Positions 53,324 through 63,400 of a stretch of DNA of 64,000 nucleotides are shown piece after piece. The notes beneath the pieces are model-generated. The model was not told the origin of the DNA. It saw only the letters and a program-made list of their open reading frames with translations, and ran no database searches. The translations under genes and the position numbers were made by a program. The stretch is taken from assembly GCF_000255295.1 (NCBI RefSeq), contig NC_017030.1:2294001-2358000 (forward strand), in the 5' to 3' direction. The DNA comes from Corallococcus coralloides DSM 2259 (GTDB taxonomy: Bacteria > Myxococcota > Myxococcia > Myxococcales > Myxococcaceae). Position 1 is the first letter of the stretch, and the number at the start of each line of letters is the position of its first letter.

Positions 53324-54480
53324 TTCTTCGCGCCTTCCGCGCCAAGGCCCGCTGACAGCCGCTCCACGCGGGCCAGCAGGTCGGGAATCGAACCGGCCGG
53401 GGACAGCTGGATGGCCTTGAGCAGCGCCATCTCCAGCGCCAGCCGGGGCTGCGCCGCTCGCGACACGTCCCAGATGCAGCCGTGCACGATGTCGAACAGC
53501 CGCGACAGCTGCGCCGTGTCCGCTTCCTTCGCCAGCGCCACGAGCGCCTTCTGCTCGGACTCCGCCAGCTCCGCGGGCGCCTCACCCAGCGACTTCGTCA
53601 CGAAGAGGTGCCGCAGCTGCAGCGCCAGCTCCTCCGCCAGCCGCTTCAGGTCCAGGCCCCGGTTGAACACCTCATCCACCCGGCCCAGCACGCGCTTCGC
53701 GTCCTTGCGGACCAGCGCCTCCGCGAAGTCCTGCACCACCGTGCGGTCGATGGCGCCCATCGCCTCCGCGACGGCCTCGTCCGTGGGGTTGGGACCGCAC
53801 GACGCCAGAATCTGATCCAGCAGGCTCAGCGCGTCGCGCATGCCGCCTTCGGACTGACGCACCACCAGCGACAGCGACTGCTCGGAGATGCCCGCGCCTT
53901 CCGCCTGGCAGATCTCCTTCAGGCGCTGGAGCATCCGCGCCGCGGAGATGCGCCGGAAGTTGTGGCGCTGGCAGCGAGACAGGATGGTGTCCGGGAGCTT
54001 GTGCGCCTCCGTCGTCGCGAAGATGAACTTCACGTGACCGGGCGGCTCCTCCAGCGTCTTCAGCAGCGCGTTGAACGCCGCGCCAGAGAGCATGTGGACT
54101 TCGTCGATGATGTAGATCTTGTGGCGGTCGCGCTGCGGCAGGTACTTCGCGTTCTCGCGAATCTCGCGGACGTTCTCGACGCCGTTGTTGGACGCACCGT
54201 CGATCTCCGCCACGTCCACGCTGGTGCCGGCGGTAATTTCGGTACAGGCCCGGCAGGTGCCGCACGGGGTCGCCGTGGGGCCCTGCTCACAGTTGAGCGC
54301 CTTGGCGAGCAGGCGGGCGGCCGTCGTCTTGCCCACCCCTCGAGGACCGCAGAACAGGTACGCGTGCGCGACCCGGTCCATCTTGATGGCGTTCCCGATG
54401 GTCCGGACCACGTGCTCCTGGCCGGTCATGTCATCGAACTTCTGCGGGCGCCATTTGCGGGCGAGGACGAGGTAGCTCAT
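53272..54480 (-). CDS. dnaX: DNA polymerase III gamma/tau subunit, N-terminal part
   Basis: 402 residues from ATG 54480 (MSYLVLARKWRPQKFDDMTG, the family start). Walker A GPRGVGKTTAAR, zinc-binding CEQGP...CGTCRAC, DVAEIDGASNNGVENVREIR, Walker B IIDEVHMLS (DEVH), sensor-1 IFATTEAHKLP and SRC box LSRCQRHNFRR are all present, followed by the clamp-loader collar (domain III). The frame ends at TGA 53272 soon after the collar, about where gamma ends in E. coli, giving a gamma-like protein of complete clamp-loader function. The tau extension continues in another frame (see 51720-53323). Confidence 0.92.
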   Translation of the reverse strand: MSYLVLARKWRPQKFDDMTGQEHVVRTIGNAIKMDRVAHAYLFCGPRGVGKTTAARLLAKALNCEQGPTATPCGTCRACTEITAGTSVDVAEIDGASNNGVENVREIRENAKYLPQRDRHKIYIIDEVHMLSGAAFNALLKTLEEPPGHVKFIFATTEAHKLPDTILSRCQRHNFRRISAARMLQRLKEICQAEGAGISEQSLSLVVRQSEGGMRDALSLLDQILASCGPNPTDEAVAEAMGAIDRTVVQDFAEALVRKDAKRVLGRVDEVFNRGLDLKRLAEELALQLRHLFVTKSLGEAPAELAESEQKALVALAKEADTAQLSRLFDIVHGCIWDVSRAAQPRLALEMALLKAIQLSPAGSIPDLLARVERLSAGLGAEGAKNTTGAPGGRSGPANFRV

Positions 54481-54497
54481 GGGGACAACCATCTAAA

Positions 54498-54543
54498 CAC
54501 GGCGGGCAAAAGGATCCATGGAACGTCCATTCCGCCCGCCGTG
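54498..54543 (-). terminator. Hairpin between oxidoreductase and dnaX
   Basis: A perfect 10-bp GC stem (54498-54507 with 54534-54543) and a 26-base loop lie 14 bp after the oxidoreductase stop on the minus strand, followed by gtttag. It probably ends that transcript and separates it from dnaX. Confidence 0.6.
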
Positions 54544-54557
54544 AGACGCACTCCGTG

Positions 54558-56096
54558 TCAGCGTCCGAGCGCCTGTAGCACCACGTTGGCCGCGTTGTGG
54601 CCCGCCGCGCCGATGACACTTCCCGCCGGATGGCAGCCCGCGCTGCAGAAGTAGAGCCCCTGCACCGGCGTCTCATAGGGCAGCCGGTCGGTGAACCCGC
54701 GCTTGTTGTCCACATGATGGATGTGGCCGCGGGTGATGCCGAAGTGGGACTCAATCTTCGGCGGCGTGAGCGCGAAGTACTCCTGCACCAGGTCGCTGGT
54801 GCCGGGCGCGAAGCGGTCGCAGATGGACAGGAGGTGCTTCACGTAGCGCGCCTCCTCCTTCTCCCAGGTGGTGCCCTCCAGCTTCTCCGGCACCCACTCC
54901 ACGAAGAGGGCGGAGTTGTGGTGCCCTTCCTCGTCCTTCAGGGAAGGATCCACCGTGGTGTGCACGTACCACTCGATGGAGGGGAACTCCGCCAGCCGTC
55001 CCGCCTTCGCCTCCTTGTAGCCGTGCGCGAGCGCCCCCAGCACGTCGTCCTCCTGGGGCAGCAGGTGGATGGTGGGCCCGAACTGGCCCCGGTCCTCCGG
55101 CAGGCAGGTGAAGGTGGGCAGGGACTTGAGGCACAGGTTCACCTTCAGCGTGGTACCCGGCGCGGACAGCCCGTCCACCATGCTTCGGTACTCCTTGTGC
55201 ATCGCCTCCGAGTCCACCAGCTTCAGCGTGCGGAAGGGATCCGCGTTGGAGACCACGACCTTCGCGGACAGCTCCTCGCCATTCTCCAGCACCACGCCCT
55301 TCACCACGCCGCTGTCCACGCGCACCGACGCCACCTTCGCGTTCGTGCGCAGCTGGGCGCCGTGCTTGCGCGCCAGCGCCGCGATGCGCTGGGTGACGGT
55401 GCCCATGCCGCCTTCGACAATCATCCACGTGCCGCCGCTGCCCGGCAGCCGGCAGAGGTTGTGCACCAGCAGGTTCATGCCCGTGCCCGGCGTGTCGTAG
55501 CCGCCGTCCAGGCCGGAGAACGCGTCGGTGACGGCGTACATCGCCTTCACGAAGTCGGACTTGTAGCCGAAGCGCTCCAGGTACTCGCGCGCCGTGCCGC
55601 GACACAGATGGATGAAGTGCTGGCGCAGGGCAGGGCGCACGTACCGTTCCGCCGTCTCCTCCAGCGGCCGGGGCGGCAGCAGCCACGCGGGCGCCAGATC
55701 CTCGCGCAGCGCCGCCAGCTCCGTGTTCATGGCGACGTGGGCGTTCCAGTCCGCCTCGGAGAAGAACTCGCGGAACTGCCGCTCCAGCTCCCGCTCATCC
55801 GAGCCGAAGAGCAGGTAGCGCTTGTCCATCGTGGGCAGGAAGTAGTGCGGGTCGCGGCGCTTGAGGGGCAGCTCCAGCTGGAGCTCCTGGAGCAGCTCCG
55901 GCGGCATCAGCCCCAGGAGGTACGCGCCGGTGGAGACGCCCAGCTTCGGGGCCGTGCGGAACGGGTACTCCGTCTTGCACGCGCCGCCCACCTGGTCCTT
56001 CTCTTCCAACACGGTGACCGACAGGCCCCGGCGAGCGAGCATCGCCGCCGCGACAAGTCCGTTGTGGCCCGCGCCCACCACGATGACGTCTGGCAT
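54558..56096 (-). CDS. FAD-dependent oxidoreductase (phytoene desaturase / PYROXD2 type)
   Basis: 512 residues from ATG 56096, preceded by AAGGAGGAAG at ideal spacing. The FAD-binding GxGxxG reads VVGAGHNGLVAAAMLARRG with the following Glu in VTVLEEKDQVGGAC. Conserved later motifs include MIVEGGMGTVTQRIAALARK, VVSNADPFRTLK and the C-terminal GLYFCSAGCHPAGSVIGAAG. This is the carotenoid-desaturase-like family, nearest in style to PYROXD2; the substrate is unknown. It is an insert within an otherwise information-processing block and shares no operon with it. Confidence 0.82.
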   Translation of the reverse strand: MPDVIVVGAGHNGLVAAAMLARRGLSVTVLEEKDQVGGACKTEYPFRTAPKLGVSTGAYLLGLMPPELLQELQLELPLKRRDPHYFLPTMDKRYLLFGSDERELERQFREFFSEADWNAHVAMNTELAALREDLAPAWLLPPRPLEETAERYVRPALRQHFIHLCRGTAREYLERFGYKSDFVKAMYAVTDAFSGLDGGYDTPGTGMNLLVHNLCRLPGSGGTWMIVEGGMGTVTQRIAALARKHGAQLRTNAKVASVRVDSGVVKGVVLENGEELSAKVVVSNADPFRTLKLVDSEAMHKEYRSMVDGLSAPGTTLKVNLCLKSLPTFTCLPEDRGQFGPTIHLLPQEDDVLGALAHGYKEAKAGRLAEFPSIEWYVHTTVDPSLKDEEGHHNSALFVEWVPEKLEGTTWEKEEARYVKHLLSICDRFAPGTSDLVQEYFALTPPKIESHFGITRGHIHHVDNKRGFTDRLPYETPVQGLYFCSAGCHPAGSVIGAAGHNAANVVLQALGR

Positions 56097-56204
56097 GTCT
56101 TCCTCCTTGGGGAAAAGGCCGTTCCTACCCGAGCCCCGGCCTCCCCGACAAACACCGTGCGTCTTGCGCTGGACGTCAGGGCCGGAAAGAGTCGCGCCCG
56201 CCAC

Positions 56205-57671
56205 GTGAACGCCCCCGACTCCGACGCGCCCCCGGCCCCCGTCCTCCCCCAGGCTCCGCCGGAAGCTCCGGTCCCCGTCCGGACGGGGCTGCCCGCGGGC
56301 TTGCGCGTGCTGGGGCTCCTCGCGGTGGCGCTGGTGCCGTGCGCCCTCGCGGTGAGCGAACTGGGCCGCATCCACCCGGACGAGGTGTTCCAGGCGCTGG
56401 AGCCCGCGTACTGGCGCGTGCACGGTTACGGCGTGCTGGCCTGGGAGTGGCGCGAGGGCCTGCGCAACTGGGCCGTCCCCGGCGTGCTGGCCGCCTTCCT
56501 CAAGGTGGCGGATGGGTTCGGCGTCACCGACCCGCGCGTCTACCGGGGCGTGGTGGCGCTGCCCCAGTTCGCCCTGCACGCCTGGAGCCTGTGGGCCACC
56601 TACCGCTTCGCGGAGCGCCGGGCGGGCCCGTGGGGTGGGGCGCTCGCGGTGCTGCTCGTGGGGCTGAGCGCGCCGGTGCTCCTCTTCGCCGGACGCACCC
56701 TGTCGGAGTCCTTCTCCGCGTCCTTCCTCCTCGTGGCCATGGAAGCCCTGGACCGGCCGGACACCGGCGCGGACGCGCGCGTGCGCCGGGCAGGGCTCCT
56801 GGGCGGCATGGCCCTGGGGCTCGCCGTGGTGACGCGCTACCCGTCCGCCCTCTTCGTGGTGGCCGCGCTCCTCTGGCTGGTCGTCGCCCGGAGGTGGCGC
56901 CTGCTCGCCTTCACCTGCGTGGGAGGCGCGGCGGTGGCCCTGGGCCTGGGCCTGCTCGACTGGGGCACCTGGGGCACGCCCTTCCACTCGCTGCGGGCCT
57001 ACGTGGACTACAACCTCCTCTCCGGGAAGGCCGCCGCCGCGTTCGGCGCCTCACCGCCGGACTTCTACTGGGAGCCGCTGCTCCAGGCCGTGCCCCTCTG
57101 GGCCTGGGCCGCCGTGCCCCTGTCGCTGGCCCCCCTGCTGCGCTTTCGCGCGCTCTCCCTGCCGCTCACCTGCGCGGCCGTCTACACCGCCGTCCTCCTG
57201 GCCACGCCCCACAAGGAGGAGCGCTTCCTCTACCCGGCGCTGGTGGTGGCGCTGCTCGCGGCGGCGGCCCAGCTGGCCGCGTCCATCACCGCGCTCTCCC
57301 AGCCGGGCCTGGGGAACGGGGCGGCGGTGCTCGCGCTGGCCCTGGGCTTCGTGCATGGCCGCGGCTTCCCCTCCAGCGACCTGCGAGCGGACCAGTTCCG
57401 CGCCATCGTCCGGGCCACGCGGGGGGACGCGACGGGACTGCTCATCGTCAATGAGGGGCTGTGGGGCTCCGGGGGCTTCTTCTACATCGGCAAGAACATC
57501 CCCTGGCGCACCTGCGACTGGCCCCGGGACGCGGCCTTCCAGGCCTCCATCCGCGACCGGGCCTTCAACCGCGCCGTCACCTTCGAGGGCCGGGCGCTGC
57601 CGGAGCTCCAGGCCGCCGGCTTCCGCGTCGTCCGTGAAGTGGGGCGCGAGACCATCCTCGTCCGCGACTGA
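56205..57671 (+). CDS. GT22 (ALG9/PIG-B-like) mannosyltransferase-family membrane protein
   Basis: About 488 residues from GTG 56205 (GTG 56157 is possible; there is no ATG). The first lumenal/periplasmic loop carries GRIHPDEVFQALEPAYWRVH then WEWREGLRNWAVPG, the HPDE...WEW signature of GT-C family 22. Eight to ten hydrophobic segments follow (FALHAWSLWATYRF, LAAFTCVGGAAVAL-type), with HKEERFLYP in the C-terminal third, typical of GT22 (HKE motif). Should transfer a sugar, perhaps mannose, from a polyprenyl donor outside the membrane. It is divergent from the oxidoreductase gene. Confidence 0.8.
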   Translation: MNAPDSDAPPAPVLPQAPPEAPVPVRTGLPAGLRVLGLLAVALVPCALAVSELGRIHPDEVFQALEPAYWRVHGYGVLAWEWREGLRNWAVPGVLAAFLKVADGFGVTDPRVYRGVVALPQFALHAWSLWATYRFAERRAGPWGGALAVLLVGLSAPVLLFAGRTLSESFSASFLLVAMEALDRPDTGADARVRRAGLLGGMALGLAVVTRYPSALFVVAALLWLVVARRWRLLAFTCVGGAAVALGLGLLDWGTWGTPFHSLRAYVDYNLLSGKAAAAFGASPPDFYWEPLLQAVPLWAWAAVPLSLAPLLRFRALSLPLTCAAVYTAVLLATPHKEERFLYPALVVALLAAAAQLAASITALSQPGLGNGAAVLALALGFVHGRGFPSSDLRADQFRAIVRATRGDATGLLIVNEGLWGSGGFFYIGKNIPWRTCDWPRDAAFQASIRDRAFNRAVTFEGRALPELQAAGFRVVREVGRETILVRD

Positions 57672-57716
57672 AACGAGGCAGCCAGCCGGGCAGGGGAGGG
57701 CAAGCCCGCAAAGCCG

Positions 57717-57750
57717 AAGCGCCGGCACCCCCGGAGGGATGTCGGCGCTT
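57717..57750 (-). terminator. Hairpin after the SRP RNA gene
   Basis: A 10-bp stem (57717-57726 with 57741-57750; one G-U) starts about 15 bases beyond the SRP RNA 3' end on the minus strand, followed by a modestly T-rich cggctttg. It is the likely end of the serS-tRNA-tadA-SRP transcription unit and also lies after the converging GT22 gene. Confidence 0.6.
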
Positions 57751-57764
57751 CAGGTGAAACAGAA

Positions 57765-57845
57765 CGGCCGGGACACACGCGGAAGTACGCTACCGTTGCT
57801 TCCTTCCGGACCTGGCGGGGTTCGCGCCCCCACGTTGTCCCGACC
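57765..57845 (-). ncRNA. ffs: 4.5S signal recognition particle RNA
   Basis: The minus strand contains CAGGTCCGGAAGGAAGCA, the invariant domain IV tetraloop and internal-loop sequence bound by Ffh. The ends pair (gtcgggaca with tgtcccggc), giving a hairpin of about 80 nt. A short SRP RNA lacking the Alu domain, as in Gram-negatives. Exact ends uncertain by a few bases. Confidence 0.92.
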
Positions 57846-57878
57846 ACAAAATCCGTACTGCTACTTCGAAAATAACAA

Positions 57879-57965
57879 CGGAGAGGGTGGGATTCGAACC
57901 CACGATACCCTTTCAGATATACACGCGTTCCAGGCGTGCGCCTTCAACCGCTCGGCCACCTCTCC
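57879..57965 (-). tRNA. tRNA-Ser(GGA)
   Basis: A class II tRNA with a long variable arm. Acceptor GGAGAGG/CCTCTCC, anticodon loop CTGGAAC (GGA), T arm GTGGGTTCGAATCCCAC and discriminator G. Last tRNA of the cluster, 13 bp from the CGA tRNA and 34 bp before the SRP RNA. Confidence 0.95.
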
Positions 57966-57978
57966 AGAGACTTTGGAG

Positions 57979-58065
57979 CGGAGAGCGTAGGATTCGAACC
58001 TACGGTACCGTTACCGGTACGCCTGATTTCGAGTCAGGTGCCTTCGACCACTCGGCCAGCTCTCC
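57979..58065 (-). tRNA. tRNA-Ser(CGA)
   Basis: Class II. Acceptor GGAGAGC/GCTCTCC, anticodon loop CTCGAAA (CGA), long variable arm around TACCGGTAACGGTA, and discriminator G. It starts 7 bp after the tadA stop, so is certainly co-transcribed with it. Confidence 0.95.
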
Positions 58066-58072
58066 AGAGTAT

Positions 58073-58540
58073 TCAGTTTTCACGTCGCTTCGCGCGCAAG
58101 CGCTCGAAGAACGTCTTGAGAAGCTGGCGACTGTCTTCCGCCAGGATACCGCTTGTCACTTGAAGCCGGTGGTTGTGCCGGGGCTCTTCCACCAGGTTGT
58201 ACAGCGAGCCGACCGCGCCCGCTTTCGGATCCATTGTACCAAAGACGAGTCGGGTGACACGAGACTGGACCAGGGCACCGGCGCACATGGCACACGGTTC
58301 CAGCGTCACGTAGAGGGTCACCCCGGAGAGTCGCCACGCATCGCGTGCTTTCGCGGCGGCTGCCAGCGCGAGCATCTCAGCATGAGCAAAGGGGTTTCGG
58401 TCGCATTCACGGCGGTTGTAGCCCGTGCCCACGACGTTTCCGTCCAGCACCGCTACAGCACCCACCGGAACTTCACCGAGTGAAGCCGCTTCCCGCGCGA
58501 GCTCTAAAGCCTGCTGCATGAAAGCGATGTCGTCACTCAT
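58073..58540 (-). CDS. tadA: tRNA adenosine(34) deaminase
   Basis: 155 residues. Zinc site HAE (53-55; His53, Glu55 as proton shuttle) and PCAMC (82-86), with GAVAVLDGNVVGTGYNRRE and GSLYNLVEEPRHNHRLQV as TadA landmarks. Converts A34 to inosine in tRNA-Arg(ACG), so one tRNA reads CGU, CGC and CGA. The gene for exactly that tRNA is 27 bp upstream on the same strand. Confidence 0.95.
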   Translation of the reverse strand: MSDDIAFMQQALELAREAASLGEVPVGAVAVLDGNVVGTGYNRRECDRNPFAHAEMLALAAAAKARDAWRLSGVTLYVTLEPCAMCAGALVQSRVTRLVFGTMDPKAGAVGSLYNLVEEPRHNHRLQVTSGILAEDSRQLLKTFFERLRAKRREN

Positions 58541-58567
58541 GAGACGTGCGCGCCAAAGAAGAAGTGG

Positions 58568-58641
58568 CGCTCCCTGGAGGATTCGAACCTCCGGCCTTCG
58601 GATTCGTAGTCCGACGCTCTATCCAGCTGAGCTAAGGGAGC
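58568..58641 (-). tRNA. tRNA-Arg(ACG)
   Basis: Acceptor GCTCCCT/AGGGAGC, D arm AGCTCAGCTGGATAGAGC, anticodon loop CTACGAA (ACG), T arm GGAGGTTCGAATCCTCC, discriminator G. It is the substrate of the neighbouring TadA. Confidence 0.95.
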
Positions 58642-58673
58642 ATTTCTTCCGGCTGCTGCTTTACATCAAGTGG

Positions 58674-58760
58674 CGGAGAGAGAGGGATTCGAACCCTCGA
58701 TACCCTTTCGAGTATGCAGGTTTAGCAAACCTGTGCCTTCAGCCTCTCGGCCATCTCTCC
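58674..58760 (-). tRNA. tRNA-Ser(GCT)
   Basis: Class II. Acceptor GGAGAGA/TCTCTCC, anticodon loop TTGCTAA (GCT, reads AGC/AGU), variable arm around TACTCGAAAGGGTA, discriminator G. Confidence 0.95.
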
Positions 58761-58802
58761 AACTCTTCTCTGTCAAAGAACCACGAAACTCAAGCTCAAA
58801 AT

Positions 58803-58889
58803 CGGAGGCGGTAGGATTCGAACCTACGGAAGGCTTTCACCTTCTGCGGTTTTCAAGACCGCTGCCTTCAACCGCTCGGCCACGCCTCC
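58803..58889 (-). tRNA. tRNA-Ser(TGA)
   Basis: Class II. Acceptor GGAGGCG/CGCCTCC, anticodon loop CTTGAAA (TGA), long variable arm around AGAAGGTGAAAGCCTT, discriminator G. First tRNA after serS. Confidence 0.95.
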
Positions 58890-58941
58890 ACAGCAGGTGC
58901 CGCTCGGTTCCCGGCGGGCCAACCGCGCCCGTGGGGCCGCC

Positions 58942-58969
58942 CTTCTACATCATTTCTTCCGCGTGGCAA
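58942..58969 (-). promoter_or_regulatory. Promoter between serS and the tRNA array
   Basis: TTGCCA (58964-58969), a 16-base spacer and TAGAAG (58942-58947) on the minus strand. The -10 is identical to that of the tRNA-Asn promoter at 24522. It would allow strong tRNA transcription independent of serS read-through. Confidence 0.55.
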
Positions 58970-59014
58970 GCGAGATGTTGGCCCCTTTTTACGTCCGGGG
59001 CCCCATCACCCTGA

Positions 59015-60412
<1,398 letters not shown>

Positions 60413-60424
60413 CTACCGGAGGTC

Positions 60425-60454
60425 CGGGCGGGCCTGGAACGGAGGGCCCGCCCG
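60425..60454. terminator. GC-rich hairpin after the TPR gene
   Basis: A 10-bp stem (60425-60434 with 60445-60454) lies 10 bp beyond the stop of the large TPR gene on the minus strand. No T run follows, so termination may be only partial ahead of serS. Confidence 0.5.
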
Positions 60455-60464
60455 TCAAGCCCGC

Positions 60465-63400
60465 CTAGTGTTCGAGGTCGTAGATTTCGTCCTCGATGTC
60501 CTTCTTGTCCGCCGCGTCCGGCTTCTTCACCAGGTACTCCTTGAAGGCCGTGATGGCGTCCTTGCGCTTGTTGCGCTCCTTGTAGGCGAAGCCCAGGTAG
60601 TAGAAGGACTGGGCGTTGTCCGGCTCGGCGGTGGTGGCCTTCTTGTACCAGTCGATGGCCTTGGCGTACTGGGCCTGCTCCGTGAAGGCGCGAGCGACCT
60701 TGTAGTAGACGTACGTGAGCTTCGGATCCGCCTTGAGCGCCGCCTGGTAGCGGCGGACGGCGTCGTCCCAGCGGGCGGCGTTGAAGAGCACGTCGCCCAT
60801 GGCGCCCAGCACCCGCGTGCGCTGCGGATCCGCCTTGAGCGCCGCCTCGAAGGAAGCGATGGCCTCGTCGAACTCGCCGCGCTCCAGGTGGGCGTGGCCC
60901 AGGGCCTCATGCGCGTCCGCGTAGTTGGGCTCCAGCTCCACGGCGGCCTTCCACTGCTCGACGGCGTCCGGCAGCCGCTTCGCGTCGCGCAGGATGACGC
61001 CGTACGCGTACTTGTAGTCCGGGCGCTTGGGCGCGCGGTCCACGGCGGTCTTCATGCTGTCGAGCGCCTGGGTGTACTCGGAGCGCTTCGCGCGCACGAG
61101 GCCCAGGTAGTAGAGCGCCTCGTGGTTGGACGGCTCGTTGCGCAGCGCGAGGCCCAGGTTGCTCTCCGCGCCGGCCAGGTCGCCCTTCTCCAGGAGCACC
61201 GCGCCCAGGGTGATGGGCGTGGTGATGGAGCGGGGGTCCTCCGCCTTGGCCTTCTCCAGCTCCGCGGCGGCCTCGTCCAGCCGGTGCAGCCGCCAGAGGA
61301 CCAGGCCGCGCTGCAGCCGGCCGTCCTTCAGCAGGTGCGGATCCAGCTCCAGGGCGCGGTTGGCCTCCGTCTCCGCGCGGGTGGCGTCGCCGTTGAGCAG
61401 GGCCACGCGCGACAGGCCCAGGTGGGCGTCCGCCAGGTTGGGGTCCAACTGCACGGCGCGGTCGAACTCCTGCTGCGCGAGCAGGCTGTTGTTCTCCGCG
61501 AGCGCCAGCTCACCCAGGCCCGCGTGCACGCCCGCGTGCTCCGGGGCCTGCTGCGCGGCGGCCTCCAGCAGGGTGCGCGCGTCCGCGTTGCGGTGCTGCC
61601 GGAGGTACAGGCGGCCCAGGTACAGGCCCGCGTCCACCAGCTTCGCGTCGGCGGCGGTGGCGCGCTTGAAGTGGCCCTCCGCCTCCGTGGGCTTGTCGAG
61701 CGCGTCCTCGATGCGGCCGTAGAGGTACGCGATGCGCGCCTCGTTGGGGAAGCTCTTGCTGGCGGCCTCCACGGCGGTGAGGGCGTCCTGCATCTTGCCC
61801 GTCATCACCAGCGCGGTGATGTGGCCGTCCACGAACCCCAGGTTGTCGCTGTCCTCCTTCGCGAGCGAGGCGTAGAGCGGCAGCGCGCCGTCGTAGTCAC
61901 GCTGCGAGCGCAGCACCTGGGCCAGCTGGGCCTTGATGAAGTCGGAGTTCGGGTTGTCCTTGAGGGCCTCCTTCAGCTCCGTTTCCGCTTCCTTGGGCTT
62001 GAACTGCTGGAAGAGGGCCACGCCCTTGAGGCCGCGGGCGCGGGCGCGCTCGGCGGGCCCCAGCGCGTCCTGGAGCTTCAGGGCGCTCTCCACGGCCTGG
62101 GCGCCCTGCTCGATGTTCGACTTGCGCACCAGCAGCTCCACCGCGGCCAGCTCCACCGCGGAGGCGGCGTGCTGCGGATCCGCGGCGAGTGCTTCCGCGT
62201 AGGCCTTGGCGGCCTCGTCGGCCTTGCCCTGCGCCTGGTACAGGTTGCCCAGCGCGTGGTGGGCCTTGGCGGACTTCGCGTCCTTCTCCAGCACCTTGGT
62301 CAGCGTGGCGACGGCGTTGCCGATGTCCTTCTGCTGCTCGTAGGACTCCGCCAGGAGGAAGGAGAGCTCCAGGTCGCCCTGGTTGTCCTCGCGGACGGCG
62401 GCGTCGCGCAGGCGGGCCTGCACCTCCGCCGCCTTTCGCTGGGTGAGCGCGATGCCGGCGGTGGTCTTGATGACCTCCACGTTCTTCTCGCCCAGGAGCT
62501 CGATGGCCTCCATGTGCTTGCCGCACGTGGTGAGGTCGGCGCGCTCTCCGGCCGCGTAGCGGCGCTGCAGGTAGGCGACGGACTGGCACCAGAGGGCGCG
62601 GACCTCCGGGTACTCCTTCTTCGCCAGCACCTGGGCGCTCTTGGTGCGCGCTTCCTTGTAGCTGGCGTAGGTGTCCGCCAGGAGCCCCTTGCGCGCCTCC
62701 TCGACGAGCTTCGCCTCGGCGGAGCCGGAGGACACGCGCGACGGGAAGAACTTGTTGCGGCCGAAGGCGCCGTAGCGGCTGGCCTCGAAGCTGGCGCCGG
62801 TGCCCAGCACGAGCACCGCCACGCCCGCGGCGATGATGGCGGGCATGCGCTTCTTCCACCTGGCGTCGGAGGCGCTGCGGTCCACGACGGACACCGCGGC
62901 CATGCGGCCTTCGTAGAGCTGGCGCAGCCGCTCCATGCTGGCCTGGGGGTTGGCGGGATCCGCGGCGCCCGCCGCCTCCGGAGCCGGCGCGCCCGGGGTG
63001 GCCGCGAGCGGCACGGCCTTGGCCGGCCCCTCCATCAGCCGCTGGATGGCGGCGGCGAAGACGGGCACGGTGCCGATGGCGGACCACGCCTCTGAGTCCG
63101 GCGACACGTCCTCGTTGCCCAGGAGCTGGCCGTCCTCGAGCATCTTGACGATGACGCCCTCTTCGAACGGGCCGAACATCTTCCCGGAGCGGCGGCGCAC
63201 GTGGAAGCGCTTCACCTGCACGCGGCCACCGGCGTCCTTGCCGGCGCTGTCGTCGATGAAGCTGAGCATCTCCAGGCCGTCCGCGGGGCCCGCGGCGGGC
63301 GGGGGCGGCAGCGGCGCGGAGAGGTCCGCTTCCAGGTCATCCACGGGCGCGGCGGTGGGGTCGAACTCCAGCGCGTCCGGCAGGCCCGTGGCCGCGGAGG

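Noticed and set aside
53300..53330. E. coli-type A AAA AAG slippery site for dnaX
   Set aside because: No A or T run exists near the frame change, and the required direction (+1) differs from the -1 shift of E. coli.
61933..62202. Ser/Ala-rich plus-strand frame within the TPR gene
   Set aside because: Antisense shadow of the GYF-TPR coding sequence.
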